Assembly: GCA_030280995.1 (NCBI GenBank)
Contig: JASXTE010000001.1
Location: 15,521,106-15,585,105, forward strand
Reading direction: 5' to 3'
Length of the DNA: 64,000 bases
Source: Hemileia vastatrix
Lineage: Eukaryota; Basidiomycota; Pucciniomycetes; Pucciniales; Zaghouaniaceae
Shown: in pieces, positions 9,984 through 19,572 of the stretch
Layout: each line of letters opens with the position of its first letter
Position numbering within the stretch: the first letter of the stretch is position 1
Translations under genes and position numbers: made by a program
The notes under the pieces: generated by a model
Databases searched by the model: none
What the model was told of the DNA's origin: nothing
What the model saw: the letters and a program-made list of their open reading frames with translations, nothing else

Positions 9984-10541
9984 ACAGGGAATGTTGAGAT
10001 ATTTGAAGATAAAAAGGAGAAGAAAAAATTAGATGATATAGGGAGAGGTTTTGCATGGAAATAAATATACAGGATGAGAGTGTACAGCAAGATAGGTAGG
10101 CTGGCACATCCAGAAAATTGTCCAAGATGTGGTTATGAAAAATTGAGGATAAAAATGTTGGATAGAGGTGAACATTGACACATAAGAGGTCTGATAACCC
10201 AATTATTATCAAAAATAATTATGGAAGATAATTGGGGTATGAGGATTTTTATCCACAATTAGTTTAAATGTGCTTTGTTAAACTTTAATACCCCCCAATT
10301 TTGTAACTTGGTTTATAATTAATATAGTAAATTCTTCTGTTTAATATCAATTTAGGGGCTCACTTACTATTATTACATTGTTTAAGTAATTAATGGGTGG
10401 ATACAAAGGATTTTATTTCTTTTTTGGTAACTTGTTTATGGAAACTCTATATTCTTTTTTACACTTATATTTTTTGTGTTTTATACTCTTTTCACCCTGT
10501 AAATACATTTGAGTGATGTTTTAGTAGGTCTTACTTGCCTA

Positions 10542-10549
10542 TATAAAGG
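10542..10549 (+). promoter_or_regulatory. TATA box of chromovirus F LTR
   Basis: TATAAAGG in a context (TTGCCTA...GGCC) shared with the E LTR box at 37187, suggesting the RNA polymerase II promoter of the element. Confidence 0.5.
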
Positions 10550-11063
10550 CCTTTTTTCCTCTCTTGTAGTCAGTACTACTTACATTTAAATTTTTAAATA
10601 AAAATTAGTTGTTACAAATTTGTGTATTTTTCTAACAATTTTATTGCACTATTAAGCACTACTAGAATTTAAGAAAAATATATATACAAGGTTGCTAAAA
10701 GAGAACTTCAACTATTTCTTGGTGTCTTTTTATTAGCAGATAGAAATTATAACTTACCTATAGCTTAAAAATCCCATATACGTCTTTGTCATTATCTTCT
10801 TTCCCATTTGTATGTCCTTTCTTCATCTTTCTTTTCTTTTTCCTATTTTTTATCCTTCTTCTTCTTCTATTTATTTCTTCATCCTTCTAGATGGCCAGAA
10901 AAAAATTGGGGACCTTTCCTAAAAACATATTTACTTTTTTGGACAAATGAATTGACACACAAACCACCCTTGCACAAGAATTTGAAATTTTGTTTCAACT
11001 ATGAATAAAACCAGGTCTTTATATCATTACTTAATATATACTTAAACAAGTATATATTTCAGG

Positions 11064-11348
11064 GATAATCTTCATGTAGATGAAACTGAGGTAGATGTTC
11101 AGTTTAAATCTGTAATTTGTTCAAAATTAACTTACAAAAATTCCTTAGCTGACAAAAAACCATCAAATTCTTCAGGATATAGAAATTTCAGGAGGAGTGG
11201 CAAACCCCCCTCCCCCAACAACTCTGAAATAAGTCAAAAATTAAATAAATCTGGACAATCTTTTAAAAGACATAAAGATAAAAAAGATCCCTCTGGCCCA
11301 GCAGGTAAAAATCTGTAAAGTCACATAAAAGAACTGAGAGCAGACAGT
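11064..11348 (+). pseudogene. gag N-terminal fragment of chromovirus F
   Basis: The frame includes KDKKDPSGPAGKN, matching QDKKDAVFPADKES of the E Gag near residue 78, followed by a stop and a shift. In the +1 frame the same bases read IKIKKIPLAQQVKI, closely matching FKIKKMPFSQQIKN of the overlapping ORF of E. No capsid domain remains because H3 cuts the gene at 11349. Confidence 0.55.
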
Positions 11349-11711
11349 AGGGGGTTCCAGTTCTTGCAAATCTGCACTTAACTTAAGTGCAGATTTCAAA
11401 CCAAATAAACACTTCAAATTTGCAAAAAAGTCACTTATTTCAAAAATGGGTGTCAGTTATGACCTCAAATCAGCATTTTTTTCCCAATTTTTTTTTCACA
11501 AACACATGTTGGCCACATCATTTCTTCCTTTCCCACCCCCTCCCTCTCACATTTTACACCCATAAATCAATCCCTCATTGATCCTTGGCACAAACCCCTC
11601 ACTGAGATATGAAACAATTTATTGCAATATTTTAACCAGGAATGTTTTTTTAATTCTCTTTTTAGGATTTCAACCTCTTATTCTCTTTTCTTGTAACATA
11701 AAATTTTCATA

Positions 11712-12160
11712 ATGCCTCCCATAAAATCCAACACTCAAAAGTCAACTCAAAAAATACTTCATCACAAAGGTCTTCCCATATTGCAAGCCTCTCACCTGAG
11801 AAATCAAATTCTGGAAAGCTAAAGAAGGAAGATTATCTCATCATTAAATCAAATAATGACAAATTTTTGAATGTGAGAAGCCCACATTCATCAAAGGCCA
11901 ATGGCTTCTTGTTAATGGCAAATGAAGTAAAAAATAAAACCAAAGGTAGAATCAACATCAATCCTAAGCAAATGGAGGAAATATTCAAAATTTATCATTC
12001 AAAATCTAAAAAGGCTCATTTTGACTCCACATCCACTGGCTTTGTTATTGATGATAATGATTTGGAGATTGGAATTACTACTGTTCCCAAAAAGCTCAAC
12101 ATCATGTGTCTTCTCTATAAAGAAAAGGATATTCTTTTTGGCTACCGATTCCATATTTAA
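11712..12160 (+). pseudogene. Myb/SANT-like Harbinger accessory protein, broken (H3)
   Basis: ATG at 11712 (MPPIKSNTQKSTQK) matches the start of H5. A frameshift and stop near 11820 separate it from the DNA-binding part (SSKANGFLLMANEVKNKT, GRININPKQMEEIFKIYHSK, IGITTVPKKLNIMCLLY), which ends at 12160. It lacks the proline-serine region and coiled coil. No function is expected from this copy. Confidence 0.75.
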
Positions 12161-12389
12161 TTTCAATCTTATCAAAATAGTTATATAATGAGATTCAGAT
12201 AACACCATTTTTCCTATCTGAACTCTAAAATATTGCACTTTTGGAATTTCAGATGGTAAAATAATACTGACACCTGTGAAGAATCATCATCAACAACATA
12301 GTTTTATTACCTCACCACCAATTTGCATTTCCAAAAAAATCCAAGTCAAAAAAATTCTATAACTGTTTGAATAATTTGGAAATAACCTC

Positions 12390-12830
12390 CCCTAAATTTT
12401 ATTGAAGCAATGGGTGGGTATCACCAAATTTTTCTATGTCATCAATTTTGCATGTCAGATTTGAAAATTTGGAAATGCAATCCCCTGTATTTTATTGAAG
12501 AAAGGGGTAAAAATCACCAAAATTATATATAATTACATAAATTAAAAAATAAGATAAGTAAAATTCACTACTTTCAAAGTAATGAAAATTCCCCAAGCCA
12601 AAATGCAGATCAAGCCTAGAAACTAAGTTTGGGACTTTCCACAGGTATAGGCTAGAGGAACCCCATGAAACATATTATTGTTTTCATGATTACTTTTTAT
12701 ACAACACAAGGTTGTTGGCCCATTACTTTATTTTAGTAAATTTAAATATCAGATTTATTTATTAAAAATTTATTAAAGAATAAAAAATATTCAATGATTT
12801 TAAAAATCTACCTAAAGGCTTATAAATTTA
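12390..12830. other. Conserved Harbinger intergenic block (H3)
   Basis: Matches 31550-31990 of H5 and, inverted, 6780-7250 of H2. It contains TTTGGGACTTTCCACAGGTA and ATACAACACAAGGTTG, with the CCCCTGTATTTTATTGAAG hairpin unit upstream. Two stretches (12161-12390, 12720-12830) hold no recognisable gene. Confidence 0.6.
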
Positions 12831-12930
12831 TTACTTTTACCTTCTTTTCTTATCATGTTTATTTTATGGACTAACTTTTGTTTGATCTGATAAGAGCAGC
12901 CTAAAATGAGTGAAGGGTTAGGCATATGAA
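12830..12930 (-). pseudogene. Last ~30 codons of the 2OG oxygenase (H3)
   Basis: On the minus strand the frame reads LILGCSYQIKQKLVHKINMI, aligning with the end of the H5 gene (FSFQISQKLIQQINKLKKK). Strand and position, tail-to-tail with the Myb gene, agree with H2 and H5. Upstream sequence is replaced by tandem repeats. Confidence 0.45.
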
Positions 12931-13083
12931 AATTGAAAAAAAAAGAAAAAAATACACCTTGATGAACGGTAAGAACAATAAGTAAAGAGAAAGGTAGTTT
13001 GAAGAATATTGAAAGGCAAATGAATAATGTATACAATATGTTGTGGATTTTGAAATAAATAAGAGTGAAATTGGGAAAACCAA

Positions 13084-13735
13084 GCTCAAACTTAAAGGTG
13101 AAAATCTCAAAAATCACTGAACCAAATTTTAAATCTGTTTTCAGGAAATAAAAGATAGGCTTCAGAAGAATCTTCACCTAAAAGGACAGTAGATTCATAT
13201 ATACCTACCCCTAATTCTGATTCTGATTTTTAAAATTTTACAAAAACTTGAAAAGTGATAATGAAAATTCAAACAAGAGGGAGATATAAGCCTAGATAAA
13301 AATCATATAATAGTTTCAGAAGCTTTATTCTCTAATTATGCAATATAAAAACATGATATAAATTAAGTCAAATTTGAAAAAATTCAACTTTAAAGGTCAA
13401 AATCTCAGTAACCACTGAAAAAAATTTAAAACCATGTATGGGAAATGAAAGATAGGCTTCAGCAGAAGCACATCTAAGATTCTATTATATTTGAATAAAT
13501 ATAAACCCATTTCTGAGTCTAATTTTCATAATTACACAAAAACTTGAAATGTGATGATGAAAATTCCAACATGAGGAAGATAAAATCCTAGATAAACATC
13601 AGATAAGAGTTTAAGAAGCCTTATTATCTAATTATGCAATATAAAAACATGAAAATATATAAGTGAAATTTGGAAAAAAAGGCTCAACTTTTATGGTGAA
13701 AATCTTAGCAACCACTGAACCAAATTCAAAACCCT
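13084..13735. repeat. 300-bp tandem repeat in H3, 2.2 copies
   Basis: Units begin near 13084, 13384 and 13682, each with CTCAACTTTAAAGGTGAAAA-like sequence, AATCTCAGCAACCACTGAA and, in the first two, AAAGATAGGCTTCAG. The third unit is cut by the C2 LTR. The inverted H2 copy is at 5936-6252. Confidence 0.8.
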
Positions 13736-15075
13736 TGTGGCAGGCTAAAGATTATAATATCACTAAGATTTATTTGAGAATGATATTGGAAGTTTATTAT
13801 AAATATTGGAAATTCCAATCTAATTTTATATAATTTTTATTTTAAAGAATGAATTGTATTTATTTTGTTAAGGTAGTTTTTTTACAAGTCAAGATTAAAT
13901 AGATATTAAACACTACACAATATAGGGGGTGTACTTGCTAGCAAGTCCCCAACCTGAACTCAGATGGAATTCAGGTGGAACTCAGACTGAACTTATACTG
14001 AAACCATACTTAACTCTACTTGAACACCCACCTAAAACTTTTTGGCTGAGTGATGCTCATCCCTGATTGTATGATTCCTTTGTCAATAGTTCAATGTGTG
14101 ATCAATCTGGGATGAGTTTGGGTCCAAGGTTGAAGACTTGCTAGCAAGTCAGCCGCCAATATTGTGTGGTGTAATGGTCAATAGATGCAAGTATAGGTTT
14201 TAATGTGCCTAGAAAAAAAATTAGGGGTCTCAGGAACCTTTGTAAATCTTTGGGGAATTTTTAGTATTTTTATACTATATTTAATAATTTTATTAAATAT
14301 TTATGATAATTTTTTATTTTTCATAAATTACTTAACTTTTATGTTTTTAACTAGATATATAGGGCTTCTCAGACTACAAAAATAAGTTTGGAGAGAAGAG
14401 GAGAGGTGGCTCTATTATCTGTAATTTTTCTATAATTTTTTGTTAAGGATTTGGGGTTCTAATTGAGTCTGGATGTCTGTACAAGCTCTGGAATTCTCCA
14501 GACAAACTCTGGAAAAACTCTGGGATGCTCCAGGCAGGGAAAATAGAGCACATGATCTAGCTAAGAATATAAATCTTTAGACTCATAATAAGATTAGAAA
14601 TAATTTCATAATATCAGAAAACATTATCATTTACCACAAAAATGCATAATAACAATTATTAATTTGTGATACCCTTATAAAATAACACTTTTATATAACA
14701 TTTCATGAATAATATTCCTCAACAAATTTACATATACTTATAGAGTATCATTTTAAAAGTCTAATTTTCAGGGACTTTATTATAAAAACTGTTCACAAAA
14801 ATATAAACTTGATAAAAATATAAATACTCAATCATTTAATTAAATTTTCAGGTACAACTTTACTGTTGTGCTTCTTAACCTCATTATAAAGAATGCTTTT
14901 TCAACATCTCAACAATGTTAATAATAAATAGTTTATTGGTTATTTCATTTCAAGTATAGACTATAGCTTAGTTAATTGTGAACTCTGTATTTACTTAAAG
15001 AGACAGGGTCTTCTTTGTTTTATCCAACTCCTTTGATTCTGCATATAAAAAGGCAACTTTAAGAGTCTTTCTACA
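13736..15075 (+). repeat. 5' LTR of family-C element C2
   Basis: Starts TGTGGCAGGCTAAAG and ends TCTACA. It contains a 262-bp MITE (13910-14171). Without it the length is close to that of the C1 solo LTR. A conserved TATA-like box (AATATAAATC) near 14565 is followed by TTAGACTC, as in C1. Confidence 0.8.
13910..14171. mobile_element. MITE 1 in the C2 LTR
   Basis: About 262 bp with ~38-bp inverted ends: CACTACACAATATAGGGGGT and, inverted, CACCACACAATATTGGCGGC, each ending in the palindrome ACTTGCTAGCAAGT. The related C3 LTR has an empty site (AATTAATGGTCA near 27230 on the minus strand), while C2 shows TAA on both sides, consistent with a 3-bp duplication. No ORF. Confidence 0.75.
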
Positions 15076-15076
15076 T

Positions 15077-15096
15077 TGGTGGCTCCCAATGTGGGG
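15077..15096 (+). other. Putative primer-binding site of C2
   Basis: TGGTGGCTCCCAATGTGGGG lies one base inside the LTR end at 15075 and begins TGG, as expected for a site complementary to the CCA end of a tRNA. B2 has the related GGCGCCCAACCTGGGG after its LTR at 49521. Confidence 0.6.
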
Positions 15097-15212
15097 TTTT
15101 AATTCTTTAGCTTTTAATTAATCTTACTTGGTATCTGGACAGTCTTAGCCTTCAAGAGGCTTATCAAACAAAAGCTTATTTTATTTTAACAGTTTGATCT
15201 TATAATTTTTGG

Positions 15213-15541
15213 ATGTCTTATGCTTCTGGATTTTATGTCTCTGGTGCTTCTGTTCCTGTTATGGCATCAGCTTGGATTGAATATTGAGATGGGCAAAAGT
15301 TCAATGGTGAAGAATTTAAATGGTTTTTAAGCAGAAGATATGAAGCAGCTGCTGCTATGAATGAGGCTTCTCATTTGGATATGGTGATAAAAACCCAATT
15401 TTTTATTTTCAACCAAGAGGTGGAAAATGATGTCATTGATATGGATGGATATAAAAAGTGGGATTGGTTAAAGATTTCAAAAGAGATTGTTGATATATGT
15501 GGTATTAGGTATACGATGGTGTAGATCAACAAGACTGTTGG
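15213..15541 (+). pseudogene. gag of C2, first part
   Basis: From the ATG at 15213 (MSYASGFYVSG), broken by a stop, traces match the B2 Gag: KWFLSRRYEAAA, EASHLDMV, DMDGYKKWDWLK and CGIRYTMV. A stop replaces the residue after YTMV. The frame is interrupted at 15541 by insertion of A2 and resumes at 24969 as VGDWKAKGG, corresponding to VSEWQSYGG in B2. Confidence 0.7.
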
Positions 15542-16698
15542 TCTCAGTATAGTCTAGTATATAAGTATGATATAATAGTGTTATTTTATGGTCCTACTAC
15601 TTATTGATAAATGATTTAGTGATTAAACCACAGGGGAAGACTAATAAAATAGTTATACTCAAATAAAACTCACAATACTTGGATTTAAATGCATGCTAGT
15701 GGTGGAAAATAGAAGAGTAAAATATAGTTATAGCTTATATAAAGATAATATCAATTTATAAGGGCTTTATAATATATTTCTGAATTCTAATAATTGTATT
15801 GTAGTGTTTGTTTGAAGTGTAGTAATTGAATGATTATAATAAACCGTCGAAATCCCCCCTTACTTATATCCAAGTCCACTGGAGTGCACAGACCTTCAAT
15901 CCAGATGATGTCACTGCTATCCCCGGCAATTACAGCACTGTGAGGGCCCATCACCTCCCAATGGCTTCCACTTCAAGCAGTTTCAACACCCAGACCTCCA
16001 GTAAGGACCCTCCATCACTATTAATAATAACACAGAGTCATACCATAAATAGAAAACCCAGATAAAAGCGGATACTATAAAGAAACAGGTAAAATAAATA
16101 ATCAAAAAGAGATTTAAGGAAACAAATAAAATTTCCAAGCCCCCAATAACATCCCCAAGCATCCACATTAACCCAGAAACATCCTTCCAACCCATAAATC
16201 CGTGAATAACCATCCAAGGAAGTAATTTTAGTTGTCCAAACTGGGTGTATGCGCCAGATATAGGTGTCTATGCTTATTTAGGCGTTTTGAGTCCACTGAT
16301 TTCGTCCATATGACCTAAAATAAGCAGAAAAACAAAGGTTATAGGCTATTAAGGGGCTAAAACCCACCTATATACCTAAATATACATAATATACTGCATA
16401 TTTCACTGAATATGAGATTTATGTATACATATAAGCTTATGTATGTCAATAATTACTTCATATCACTTAAGATAAGTATATTATGACTCCATTAACACCT
16501 TAATAAGTATTATTACGCAATGGATAAGGTATTTAAACTATTATAAATTATATAATAGAATAATAATTATATATATATATAATAAAAAAATATATATTAT
16601 TATTTTAACCTTATTTTTAAGATATAAGCTTAATCTAGTTAAGGTTATCTTATTTTAAGCATAATAAATACTCAGTCCTAAGGATATTTAGGCTGACA
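15542..16698 (-). repeat. 3' LTR of A2
   Basis: 1157 bp. It starts TCTCAG (TGTCAG in the other copies) and ends GGCTGACA. The adjoining interior, CTCCCTCACCCC read from the + strand, is the complement of a purine-rich tract GGGGTGAGGGAG, the likely polypurine tract. Confidence 0.9.
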
Positions 16699-18953
16699 CT
16701 CCCTCACCCCAAAAAAATCAATAAAAAAAATGTTAAGACATTTTAATTAATCTTAAGGAATGAAATAATAAAATAAAAAATTTTTATAATACATATACTG
16801 AATGAACAGTATTATTTAGATTTAAATTTTTTCAAGAGATTTTTAAGATCAGAGATTTCATTTTCTGGAATCCACTGGTCATATTCACTTGATTTATTTT
16901 TAAATCTTAATAGATACTCAACTCCCTTTTCTTTAGTAAGGTGTCTCTTTTTAAGTATCTTTTCAATTTCTGCTTTTTCCACTATTTCTTCAGGTTGCTG
17001 TTTATGCCTTCCTGATCTTCTTGGAAATAAAGCAGTATCATTAGAATGGTATGGTTTTATAAGAGAAATAGGAAATACTGGATGTTTTCTATCATAAGGT
17101 GCATATAGAATAACCTCAACAGCATTATTACCAACCATCTTTTTAACTACAAATGGTCCAATGAATGGATCCTTCAATTTAACATTACCATTTAAATTGA
17201 AATGTAGCGTTGAAATAAGGACTTCATCACCCTCTTTGAACATTTGTTCTTTATGGGCTTTATCCCATCTTTTCTTTTCATACTCAAAAGCCTTATTTAT
17301 ACATTCTTGAGCATGTTTTCTGCATAGTTCCTGCATCTGAAGAAAAGATTTAGTACCCGGATGAATATCCAATCTAGGTAACTTATAAAGAGTTTTAGCA
17401 GGGGTATTAGGTACATAACCCAACCATAATTCAAATGGCTTTTTGCCAGTGACAGAATGTACTGTACTATTATATGCAAATTCTAAACCTGGGATAAGGG
17501 TTACCCAATCATGCATGAATTTGTCATTGTCTTTAAAATTAAGACCAAAAGCACAGTATCTTCTTATCATATCTTCTAAGGTTTGTATCATTCTTTCTGC
17601 TAGCCCATCAGTTTGTGGATGGTGTGCTGTAGAAAGTTTTAATTGACACCCTGAAACATCCATAAGTGACGTCCAGAACTCAGAAGTAAATTTAGGATCT
17701 CTGTCAGAAACTATTTCTTTGGGGAAACCTGCTGTATTTAACATTTGTGTCCACCATAAAAAAGCTAAGTCCTTTGCAGAAACCTCTTTGTGGGTAGGAA
17801 TAAATTTACACATCTTTGTAAATCTATCTACAATTACCCAGCAGGAGTTATAACTCTTATTTCCTGCTATTGGCAAACCTGTTACAAAGTCCATGTTAAT
17901 TATTTCCCAAGGAGCTTTTGTTTTCTCAATTTTTTGTAACAAACCAGCTCTTTTGCCAGTTAATCTTTTAGATTTTTGACAAGAATCACATGTCTCAACA
18001 TATTTTTGAACATCCTCAGACATGTTAATTCACCAAGCTGTGTTTTTTACTCTGGTTAATGTTTTATAGTAGTCAAAATGACCTGATAATATATCATCAT
18101 GACATATACTTAACATTAATTCCTTCATTGAAGGGGGAATTACAATTACATTACTTAATTTTTTCCTGTAATATATAAAACCATCCTCAATGGAAAATTT
18201 TCCTTTTTCTAATGCCTATTTATACTTAATTGGTAATGTTTTTATTAAAACATTCATTGAAGCATTAGATGGATCATTTAATATTGTAGTTAATTTACTT
18301 AAGTCAGGATCTGAATTATAATTATCAAGAATTGATTGCATAAATTCATCCTCAATATCTACAATATAAATGCCATAAATGTTAATAATCTCTGACTCAG
18401 GAACATAAGCAGGATTATCATCATTATTAGGCAGAGGTACTCTAGATAACAGATCTACATTAGAGTGCAAGGTTCCTGATTTATGTGTAATAGTCATCCG
18501 TCCTCTGTATTCTTGTACAGCTAATTGCCATCTAAACATGTGTCTATTAGGAGTTTTCATGTTTAAGAGTGACTTAACTGCACTACAGTCAGTGATTAAC
18601 TCAAATTTTTGGTCCTCAAGGTAGTAATGTAGCTTTTCAAGAGCCCATACTACTGCCAAACATTCAAGTTGAGTAGCACCATATTTCAATTCACCACTTC
18701 TCAGACTATGTGAAATATAGAAGATTACTACTTCTGACATTTTACCTTCAATAAGTTGTTTTTGATGTAAAGCAGCACCTAGTCCAATAAAACTTGCATC
18801 TGTATATAATACAAAAGGTAATTGGAAATCTGGTAATCCCAAGATAGGAGCTGTCATTAAACATTCTTTCAACTTATTAAAAGCTTGTTGTCTTTCATTA
18901 TTCCAAATGAAAGCTTCTGATTTCTTTATCAGTGTGGTCAGTGGTGCAGTAAT

Positions 18954-19572
18954 TGATTGGTGTTAACTTTGTGACGGCAAACCTTGCACATATCCACTTA
19001 GTATCTCAATGCGAGATTGGTGCAACAAATGACATTCACAACTCAAGCAACTCAAGAGAAGAACAATTAAATTTTAAGCAAGACATAATCATTAAGAGAA
19101 TAGAAAAAATCATAGATAAAAAGGTAAAAGTTATAAGGTGGCATGGGAAGATAAAAGACAAACATAACAGACTATGTAAGGCGATAAGAGACTATAGAAA
19201 GAAAAGGAGAGGGAGAAAAATAAAGTACTATCTACATTTCATGGATAAGATCCACTTTAGGATAGTTAAAAGAGGTGAGAGATTATTAAAGAGAAAAGTA
19301 ACACATCAGCGAGAAAGTGTATTTAAAAGACAGAAAGCAGAAAGTAAAGTAATAGATGACCCAATAGTAAAACTGCATTCTCAAACTATGAAATGCGTTA
19401 GAGTAAAAGCATACTTGCATAAGCATAGACATTTGACGACGGACATATATATAAGGAGGAGGATGTAGGGCATTAAGCAGAATAATAATTAATTTTTGGT
19501 AGATAATAAATTCATATTCTGTGTATATATATGATATTTGATAAATATATTTAATTTTAAAAACAATCAATT
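18954..19572. mobile_element. 619-bp insertion in A2 RNase H/RT junction
   Basis: Absent from A3 at 60024, which gives the empty site. Ends are imperfect inverted repeats (TTGATTGGTGTTAA and, inverted, TTGATTGTTTTTAA), and TAAT lies on both sides (18950-18953, 19573-19576). The + strand is open for 171 codons (18953-19468) but begins with TTG, not ATG; the product would be very lysine/arginine-rich, and I recognise no domain. A non-autonomous DNA transposon of unknown family is the best reading. Confidence 0.6.

Larger units (their letters stand above)
4418..10296 (-). mobile_element. PIF/Harbinger-like copy H2, full length but decayed
   Basis: The left end begins AGGGGGTATCA at 4418 and the right end reads TAATACCCCCC at 10296, imperfect inverted ends flanked by AAT on both sides (4415-4417 and 10297-10299). 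Read on the minus strand the order is 5' UTR, Myb-like gene (8920-7648), shared intergenic block, then the tail-to-tail oxygenase gene, tandem repeats and transposase N-terminus on the opposite strand: the same order as H5. A family-C solo LTR (8932-9983) separates the 5' UTR remnant (9984-10296) from the Myb start codon. Confidence 0.7.
10297..11348 (+). mobile_element. Decayed E-like chromovirus F: part LTR, leader, gag start
   Basis: The promoter part resembles the E LTR: TTGCCTATATAAAGGCC at 10535-10551 against TTGCCTATAAAAGGCC at 37183, then ATACAAGGTTGCT near 10685 against TACAAGGTTGTT in E. A leader of about 300 bp and a gag-like frame follow (11064-11348). H1 and H2 both lie in its LTR or flank, and H3 cuts it at 11349. 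The LTR end is near 10745 but not sharp. Confidence 0.6.
11349..13735 (+). mobile_element. PIF/Harbinger-like copy H3, 3' end missing
   Basis: It starts AGGGGGTTCCAG at 11349 and carries the perfect 29-bp palindrome AAATCTGCACTTAA-C-TTAAGTGCAGATTT (11368-11396) that H5 also has. Then come the Myb-like pseudogene, the shared intergenic block, a remnant of the oxygenase C-terminus and 300-bp tandem repeats. The C2 LTR cuts it at 13736, and no transposase remains. Confidence 0.75.

Noticed and set aside
10808..11008. 66-codon frame upstream of the F gag
   Set aside because: Low-complexity serine/phenylalanine translation of a pyrimidine tract in the leader.
17297..17646. Short frames inside the A2 integrase on both strands
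   Set aside because: Shadows of the integrase; the same ones recur in A3 because the copies are similar.
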